Source of the DNA: Shinella sp. XGS7
Lineage (GTDB): Bacteria; Pseudomonadota; Gammaproteobacteria; Burkholderiales; Burkholderiaceae_C
Assembly: GCF_020535565.1 (NCBI RefSeq)
Contig: NZ_CP084758.1
Coordinates: 4,911,001 to 4,975,000, forward strand
Length of the DNA stretch: 64,000 bases
Reading direction: 5' to 3'
Shown here one piece after another: positions 59,181 through 64,000 of this stretch; within the stretch, counting starts at the first letter, position 1; every line of letters starts with the position of its first letter. The notes under the pieces are model-generated. The model worked only from the letters and a program-made list of their open reading frames with translations, had not been told where the DNA came from and made no database searches. Made by a program: the position numbers and the translations under genes.

Positions 59181-59516
59181 GAAGCAAGCCGATAGGCCGG
59201 ATTCTGTGCAGGTCCGGCCTCCTGCGAGACCGGCCCCGTGACCGCCATTCCTCTGGGCCGGACATCACTGCCCGGCTCGGTGCCACCTACCCGCCAGCTC
59301 TGCGAGCCGCATCAACGCTGGCCTACTTGGTGTTGCTGCGCGTAGAGATTGCCCGTTTCACCCGAAGTGGGCCTGGGCCCACTCCGACTCGTCTCTGTTG
59401 CTCTGATCCTCGGCTTTCGCCGGGCAGCCGTTAGCTGCTACGCCGCTCTATGCAGTCCGGACCTTCCTCCAGGGCCGTGTTTCCACGCTTGCCCCAGCGG
59501 CGGTCTGGCTTGCTTC
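59181..59516 (-). ncRNA. rnpB: RNase P RNA, bacterial type A
   Basis: About 336 nt. The 5' and 3' ends form a perfect 10-bp P1 helix (GAAGCAAGCC at both edges on the plus strand as direct and inverted images). Conserved region I reads GAGGAAGGTCCGGAC and region V ACAGAATCCGGCCTATCGG, with the GAGCAACAGAGA region between. These are the catalytic core of type A RNase P RNA, which with RnpA matures tRNA 5' ends. Relative to the usual core, P4 carries paired changes (see findings). Confidence 0.95.
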
Positions 59517-59614
59517 ACAAGATGCATTATCCCGCATCCCCGACAGGCGCCCCGTGCTCGGGCTAGGATGACCGGCCCCACCCCTTCGCCTGCCGCATCA
59601 GGAAAGTCCAAAAG

Positions 59615-60532
59615 ATGAAAGCCCAGAACGTTCTCGCCACCATCGGTGGCACGCCCCATATCCGCGTCAACCGGCTCTTCGGCCCCGGCGCCGAGGTCTG
59701 GATCAAGTCCGAGCGCAGCAATCCCGGCGGCTCGATCAAGGACCGCATCGCCCTGTCCATGGTCGAGGACGCCGAGGCCCGCGGCCTGCTGCAGCCCGGC
59801 GCCACCATCATCGAGCCCACCTCGGGCAATACCGGCGTGGGCCTGGCCATGGTGGCCGCGGTCAAGGGCTACAAGCTGATCCTGGTGATGCCCGACAGCA
59901 TGTCGGTGGAACGCCGCCGCCTGATGCTGGCCTATGGCGCCAGCTTCGACCTGACGCCGCGCGAGCAGGGCATGAAGGGCGCCATCGCCCGCGCCCAGGC
60001 CCTGGCGGCCCAGATCCCCGGCGCCTGGATTCCGCAGCAGTTCGAGAACGAGGCCAATGTGGCCGTGCATGTGCGGACCACCGCCCAGGAAATCCTGGCC
60101 GACTTCCCCGAGGGTCTGGACGCCCTGATCACCGGCGTGGGCACCGGCGGCCACATCAGCGGCTGCGCCCGCGTGCTCAAGGCCGCCTGGCCCCAGCTCA
60201 AGGTCTTTGCGGTGGAGCCCAGCGCCTCGCCGGTGATCAGCGGCGGCCAGCCCAGCCCCCACCCCATCCAGGGCATTGGTGCCGGCTTCATTCCCAAGAA
60301 TCTGGACACCGCCCTGCTGGACGGCGTGATCCAGGTCGAGGCCGAGGCGGCCCGCGAGTACGCCCGCCGCAGCGCCCGCGAGGAAGGCCTGCTGGTGGGC
60401 ATCTCCAGCGGCGCCACACTGGCCGCCATTGCGCAGAAGCTGCCCGAGCTGGGCCCCAAGGCCCGCGTGCTGGGCTTCAACTACGACACCGGCGAGCGCT
60501 ACCTCTCGGTGGAAGGCTTCCTGCCCGCCTGA
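59615..60532 (+). CDS. cysK: Cysteine synthase (O-acetylserine sulfhydrylase), PLP-dependent
   Basis: A 305-residue beta-family PLP enzyme making cysteine from O-acetylserine and sulfide. The PLP lysine is in [11 protein letters not shown], the substrate loop is PTSGNTGVG, the phosphate loop [10 protein letters not shown], and a C-terminal Ser-rich ISSGAT is present. It is closest in pattern to CysK, but the CysM branch cannot be excluded. The 3' end overlaps the convergent transporter by 34 bases. Confidence 0.9.
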   Translation: MKAQNVLATIGGTPHIRVNRLFGPGAEVWIKSERSNPGGSIKDRIALSMVEDAEARGLLQPGATIIEPTSGNTGVGLAMVAAVKGYKLILVMPDSMSVERRRLMLAYGASFDLTPREQGMKGAIARAQALAAQIPGAWIPQQFENEANVAVHVRTTAQEILADFPEGLDALITGVGTGGHISGCARVLKAAWPQLKVFAVEPSASPVISGGQPSPHPIQGIGAGFIPKNLDTALLDGVIQVEAEAAREYARRSAREEGLLVGISSGATLAAIAQKLPELGPKARVLGFNYDTGERYLSVEGFLPA

Positions 60533-61470
60533 GACCGCGGCCGGCCCGGCTGGCCCGGCTGACGCAAGGCCAGCAGGGCCAGGCCCATCAGCAGCACGCC
60601 GGCCAGCTGCAGCGCGTCCAGCGCCCGGCCATAGACGGCCCAGTCCACCAGCACGGCCGCGCCGGGGTAGACAAACTGCAGCAGGGCCACCTGGGCGGCC
60701 GGCAGGCGCGCCATGCCGCCGTAGAGCAGCACATAGGCCAGGCCCGTGTGCAGCACGCCCAGGCCCGCCAGCCAGCCCCAGGCCGCCCCCCAGGCGGGCC
60801 AGCCCTGGCTCAGCGGCCAGGCGGCCAGCAGCAGCACGCCCACCAGGCATTGCCACCAGGCCAGGGCCAGGGGGTTGAGGCCGGGCACGGCCTGGGCGAT
60901 CAGGGTCACGCCGGCATAGCTCAGCGAGCCGCCCAGGCACAGCAGCAGGCCCAGCATGTAGCCCCTGTCCAGGCCGGCCAGTCCCGGCCCAGAAGCCAGA
61001 CCCGAGGCCAGACCCGAGGCCAGGCCCAGACCCAGCAGGGCCAGCAGGGCCGCTCCGCCCTGGCGCCGCGACACGCGCTCCCCCAGCAGCAGGGCCGCGA
61101 GGCCCATCACCCACAGGGGCTGCACATGGAAGACCACGGTGGCCACGCCGATGGAGCAGCGCTCGATGGCCGCAAAGAACAGGCCCCAGTTCAGCACCAT
61201 CAGCAGCCCGGCCAGGCCGGCGGCGGCCAGGGCGCGCGGCGCCAGGCGCAGCACGCCCAGCTGCCCGCGCCAGGTGGCCCAGGCCAACAGGGCCAGGGCA
61301 CCAAAGGCGCAGCGGAACCACACCGCCGTCAGCGGCGGCTGGCCCGCTTCCTCCAGGAACACGCCCAGGGTGCCCAGCAGCAGCCCCCCGGCCAGCATCA
61401 GGCCCTGACCGTGGCGCTGCGTGGCCGCATGGCCGGCGGGTCGGTTCGCCTCGAGATCCAGACTTTGCAT
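60499..61470 (-). CDS. EamA-family (DMT superfamily) transporter
   Basis: A 323-residue inner-membrane protein with ten helices in two EamA repeats ([21 protein letters not shown] and the second half from [17 protein letters not shown]). The family exports metabolites such as amino acids. It contains a GLASG repeat between the halves, encoded by 12-bp tandem units. ATG 61470 is divergent from a LysR gene across 91 bp, which probably controls it. Confidence 0.87.
   Translation of the reverse strand: MQSLDLEANRPAGHAATQRHGQGLMLAGGLLLGTLGVFLEEAGQPPLTAVWFRCAFGALALLAWATWRGQLGVLRLAPRALAAAGLAGLLMVLNWGLFFAAIERCSIGVATVVFHVQPLWVMGLAALLLGERVSRRQGGAALLALLGLGLASGLASGLASGPGLAGLDRGYMLGLLLCLGGSLSYAGVTLIAQAVPGLNPLALAWWQCLVGVLLLAAWPLSQGWPAWGAAWGWLAGLGVLHTGLAYVLLYGGMARLPAAQVALLQFVYPGAAVLVDWAVYGRALDALQLAGVLLMGLALLALRQPGQPGRPRSQAGRKPSTER
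60992..61027 (-). repeat. Three 12-bp tandem units in the transporter gene
   Basis: Units of the GAGGCCAGACCC type (plus strand) repeat three times with small changes and encode repeated LASG between the two EamA halves. Copy number could change in frame. Confidence 0.65.
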
Positions 61471-61561
61471 GCGGCCATGCTGGGGCGCCGCCGGCATTTG
61501 GAAAAGCGCATAGTTCGGGTCGCTACCATTCGCTAATCCGATGGATCAAGCAGGAGCCCTG

Positions 61562-62425
61562 ATGAGCCGCCACGATCTGCAGCTGGACTGGCTGCGCGCC
61601 TTTGTGACCGTGGTGGATGCCGGCACGCTCTCCGCCGCCGCGCCCCTGCTGCACCGCTCGCAATCGGCCGTGAGCAGCCAGCTGCAGAAGCTGGAGGAGG
61701 CCCTGGGCCATGCGGTGCTGCGGCGCGGCCCGCGCCATCTGGCCCTGACCCCGGCGGGCCTGGAGCTGCTGGGCTATGCACGCCGCATCCTGGACCTGCA
61801 TGGCGAGGCCCTGGAGGCGCTGCAGGGCCCGCAGTTGCGCGGCCGGGTGCGCCTGGGCGTGCCGGACGACTATGCCGCCCGCTACCTCACGCCGGTGCTG
61901 AGCCGCTTCGCCAGCCGCCATGCGGGCGTGGAGATCGAGCTCTTCTGCGAGCAGTCCACGGTGCTGATCCCGCGCATCGCGCGCGGCGAGCTGGACCTGG
62001 CCCTGGTCTCGCGCGACCGCGCCGGCCGCGGCACCCTGCTCTTTCACGAGCCCCTGGTCTGGGTGGGGGCGGCGGCCCACGAGGTCTGGCGCCGCGAGCC
62101 CCTGCCGGTGGCGGTGTACGAGGCCGGCAGCCAGGCGCGGCGCGAGGCCCTGGCCGCGCTCACGCGCCAGCGGCGCGCGCATCGCGTGGTCTACAACAGC
62201 GCCAGCCTGGCGGGCCAGCTGGCCGCGGTGGAGGCCGGCCTGGCCGTGGCCGTGCTCACGCGCTGCAGCGTGCCGGCCGGCCTGCAGGTGCTGGGCGAGA
62301 AGCAGGGCCTGCCCGATCTGCCGGCCATGGAGGTGGCGCTGCTGCGCAGCAGCGCCAGCCGCCGCGACGCGGCGGTGGAGGCCCTGCACGAGCTGGCCCT
62401 GCGCACGCTGGCGCCCAGGGCCTGA
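61562..62425 (+). CDS. LysR-family transcriptional regulator
   Basis: A 287-residue regulator: winged helix (LDWLRAFVTVVDAGTLSAAA, then HRSQSAVSSQLQKLEEAL) and effector domain. ATG 61562 is chosen over ATG 61541 because GGAG sits seven bases before it. Divergent from the EamA transporter, a common arrangement for a regulator and its exporter. Confidence 0.9.
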   Translation: MSRHDLQLDWLRAFVTVVDAGTLSAAAPLLHRSQSAVSSQLQKLEEALGHAVLRRGPRHLALTPAGLELLGYARRILDLHGEALEALQGPQLRGRVRLGVPDDYAARYLTPVLSRFASRHAGVEIELFCEQSTVLIPRIARGELDLALVSRDRAGRGTLLFHEPLVWVGAAAHEVWRREPLPVAVYEAGSQARREALAALTRQRRAHRVVYNSASLAGQLAAVEAGLAVAVLTRCSVPAGLQVLGEKQGLPDLPAMEVALLRSSASRRDAAVEALHELALRTLAPRA

Positions 62426-62452
62426 GGGGGCAACTCGGGCGGCGCGGGTGTC

Positions 62453-63472
62453 TCAGTCCTCGCCGCCGCCCTCGGGCAGGCTGGGGTCGGCATCCTTGCT
62501 GGCTTCGCGGGCCAGCTCGGCCTCCAGCGGGCGCAGCGACTCCAGCAGGGCCTGGGGCGGCTTGGGCGCGGCCAGACGCAGCACCGGCGGCGGCAGGCTG
62601 CTCATATAGGGCGGGCCGAACCAGTACTGCTGCTCCGGCCGCTTGGCCACCGACAGGGCCAGGCTCCCGAGCAGCAGGCCGCCCAAGCCCCAGCTCAGGG
62701 CCCGGCGCGCGCGCGGCCACACCAGATCGGCATGCCACCACAGCAGCAGGCTGCCCCCCACGGGCAGCAGCAGGGACTCCAGCGCCAGCAGGCTGCGGGC
62801 CGAGAAGGCATAGGCCAGGCCGGGCAGCAGCAGGGACAGCAGTTCCAGGCCGCTCAGCACCAGCAGGGCACGCCAGAGATGGATGGCAAAGGGGTAGCGG
62901 TGCTGGAAGAGCTGATTCACCAAGGCCCAGAGCGCCGCCCAGACCAGGACCACGCCCAGCGGCCCCAGCACGGCGCCGGCATAGTCCACCCAGGGTGAGC
63001 CGGGATTGAGCTTGGACCATTGCTCCGCCCCCAGCAGGCCCAGCCACAGGACCATCAGGCCCAGCAGGGCCCAGAGGCTGGGCGGCAGCACCGTGCCGGC
63101 CAGCAGGCGCTCGGGCGCCAGCGGGTCCTGGGCGCGGCGCAGGCGCAGCTGGGTGGCCCCAAGCTGGAAGACGGCCCCCGGCGCCAGCGTCACCGCCGTG
63201 CCGGCCGCCAGGCGGCGCCGGCCCAGCCAGCCGCCGTTCAGGCTGTCCAGCAGGCTCAGACGCGGGGCGGGGCTCGCCGCGGCGGCCGCGTCCTCACCGG
63301 GCGCCACCAGCTCCAGCCGCGCATGCTCGGCCGCCAGATGGGCATCGTCCAGCACCAGGTCGCAGGCCGGCGAGCGGCCGATGGACACCGGCCAGGCCTG
63401 CACCCTATGCACCGCGCGCACCAGGCCGTCGCGGCCCAGCACCTCGATCACTGCGGCCGTGCTGCCGTCCAT
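62453..63472 (-). CDS. FHA-domain-containing membrane protein
   Basis: A 339-residue protein. N-terminal FHA-like domain (about 8-110) with the phosphothreonine-binding pattern SIGRSPACDLVLDDAHLAAEHA and LDSLNGGWLG, then about six transmembrane helices (about 130-285) and an acidic Pro-rich tail. It should read a phosphorylated partner at the membrane, yet no Ser/Thr kinase is in the window. The start overlaps the end of the upstream gene by 25 bases, so they are coupled. Confidence 0.82.
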   Translation of the reverse strand: MDGSTAAVIEVLGRDGLVRAVHRVQAWPVSIGRSPACDLVLDDAHLAAEHARLELVAPGEDAAAAASPAPRLSLLDSLNGGWLGRRRLAAGTAVTLAPGAVFQLGATQLRLRRAQDPLAPERLLAGTVLPPSLWALLGLMVLWLGLLGAEQWSKLNPGSPWVDYAGAVLGPLGVVLVWAALWALVNQLFQHRYPFAIHLWRALLVLSGLELLSLLLPGLAYAFSARSLLALESLLLPVGGSLLLWWHADLVWPRARRALSWGLGGLLLGSLALSVAKRPEQQYWFGPPYMSSLPPPVLRLAAPKPPQALLESLRPLEAELAREASKDADPSLPEGGGED

Positions 63473-64000
63473 CCGAAGCCTCCCAGGTAATGCGCGCTCA
63501 GGCGCAGGGCATTGTCGAAACTCACGCCGCGGGCATCGAAGCGGCCCAGGGCGCCCTCGGTCTTGCCGTCCACGGTGGTGACCAGGACCACCAGGTCATG
63601 CAGGCCCGGCAGCTTGCGGTAGGCCGAGAGACAGACCACGGCCCGCAGCGGCGGCCCCTGCTTGGGATCGGCCTGGATGAAGTCTTCGCGGCAGCGCGGC
63701 GCGCTGCGCTGGCGGTCGGCCCGGCCCAGGTTCTCGTTGCGGAAGCTGCCCGAATACTGGCGCGCAAAGCGCAGGGCGCCGAGCTTGTCGCCGTCGTAAG
63801 CCTCGTGCGAGACCTGCAGATAGCCGGTCTGCAGGCTGCCGCTGATGAAGACGGCATGCTCCATGCGGCATTGCGAGCGCTGGAAGTCCAGGCCCTTGTT
63901 GTCGGCCGGCGTGCCGCGCCCCCAGCAGCGCATGAAGTCCTCCTGCGGCACGGGCAGGGCATAGCGCTCATGGCCGGCGCTGCGCCAGGGCTGGGCCAAA
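63448..64000 (-). CDS. Protein of unknown function, C-terminal part (cut by window edge)
   Basis: About 184 residues of an open frame that continues beyond the window. It contains DFQRSQCRMEHAVFISGS, a Cys-containing segment PRCREDF and VVCLSAYRKLPG, and ends in YLGGFGWTAARPQ. No catalytic motif is visible in this part. Pairing with an FHA membrane protein suggests a phosphorylation-linked membrane or secretion function, but that is inference. The true start is outside. Confidence 0.7.
   Translation of the reverse strand, partial: LAQPWRSAGHERYALPVPQEDFMRCWGRGTPADNKGLDFQRSQCRMEHAVFISGSLQTGYLQVSHEAYDGDKLGALRFARQYSGSFRNENLGRADRQRSAPRCREDFIQADPKQGPPLRAVVCLSAYRKLPGLHDLVVLVTTVDGKTEGALGRFDARGVSFDNALRLSAHYLGGFGWTAARPQ

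Overview
The window is a high-GC chromosomal segment that reads as a betaproteobacterium of the order Burkholderiales, most likely the Roseateles/Leptothrix/Rubrivivax group. The grounds are: the complete division and cell-wall (dcw) cluster in the order mraZ-rsmH-ftsL-ftsI-murE-murF-mraY-murD-ftsW-murG-murC-ddl-ftsQ-ftsA-ftsZ-lpxC, meso-DAP type MurE, a type A RNase P RNA, a PEP-CTERM protein, many LysR regulators, and strong G/C bias at third codon positions. The genus is inference; no rRNA gene is present to fix it.

Layout. 1-3930: the start of a LysR gene, a divergent short-chain dehydrogenase with a near-perfect operator palindrome between them, and a two-subunit Tat-exported molybdenum hydroxylase (2Fe-2S subunit plus molybdopterin subunit). 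3976-5030: an intact IS481-family element with a TCTAGA target duplication. 5075-7399: plsC-like and cdsA-like phospholipid genes, then ruvC, whose 5' end is duplicated around a structured 57-bp repeat. 7414-10651: a minus-strand operon of unknown pathway (Tat-exported FAD oxidoreductase, a four-helix membrane protein, a frameshifted unknown protein, a small membrane protein) with a LysR gene upstream. 11838-15311: a secreted unknown protein, a LysE-type exporter, and a COG4315 lipoprotein/ECF sigma/anti-sigma operon. 15381-18727: a PEP-CTERM protein and a large ExeM-type extracellular nuclease. 19243-27749: a solute:sodium symporter, a repeat protein, a heterodimeric ABC exporter (mdlA/mdlB type), an NAD(P)-binding epimerase-like protein divergent from a LysR gene, and small genes. 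27770-48727: lpxC and the dcw cluster, all on the minus strand, with a sensor histidine kinase inserted between ftsZ and lpxC. 49022-53284: a GAF protein, a chemotaxis receptor, and an Lrp regulator divergent from an ornithine cyclodeaminase. 53432-64000: a hybrid histidine kinase, alpha-carbonic anhydrase, Bcr/CflA-type efflux pump, Gfo/Idh/MocA oxidoreductase, rnpB, cysteine synthase, an EamA transporter with a LysR gene, an FHA-domain membrane protein and a truncated unknown gene.

How the genes work together. The dcw genes form one tightly packed, mostly overlapping transcription unit that makes lipid II precursors (MurC-F, Ddl, MraY, MurG), polymerises and crosslinks peptidoglycan (FtsW, FtsI) and builds the divisome (FtsL, FtsQ, FtsA, FtsZ). 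It is headed by MraZ with four 10-bp MraZ-box-like repeats and ends with LpxC for lipid A.

The most unusual signal is a structured 57-bp repeat found twice, at 6749-6805 (ruvC) and 37950-38006 (between murG and ftsW). Each copy lies between an abandoned stub of a gene end and a rebuilt copy of that end. Stub and working copy differ almost only at synonymous positions. I read this as a candidate small mobile element, or recombination relic, that replaces the end of the gene it enters. Other points of interest are a compensatory base-pair change in the conserved P4 helix of RNase P RNA, an acidic insert of about 80 residues in MurD, patches of foreign codon usage in core genes, and a transposase whose stop codon comes from the target duplication.
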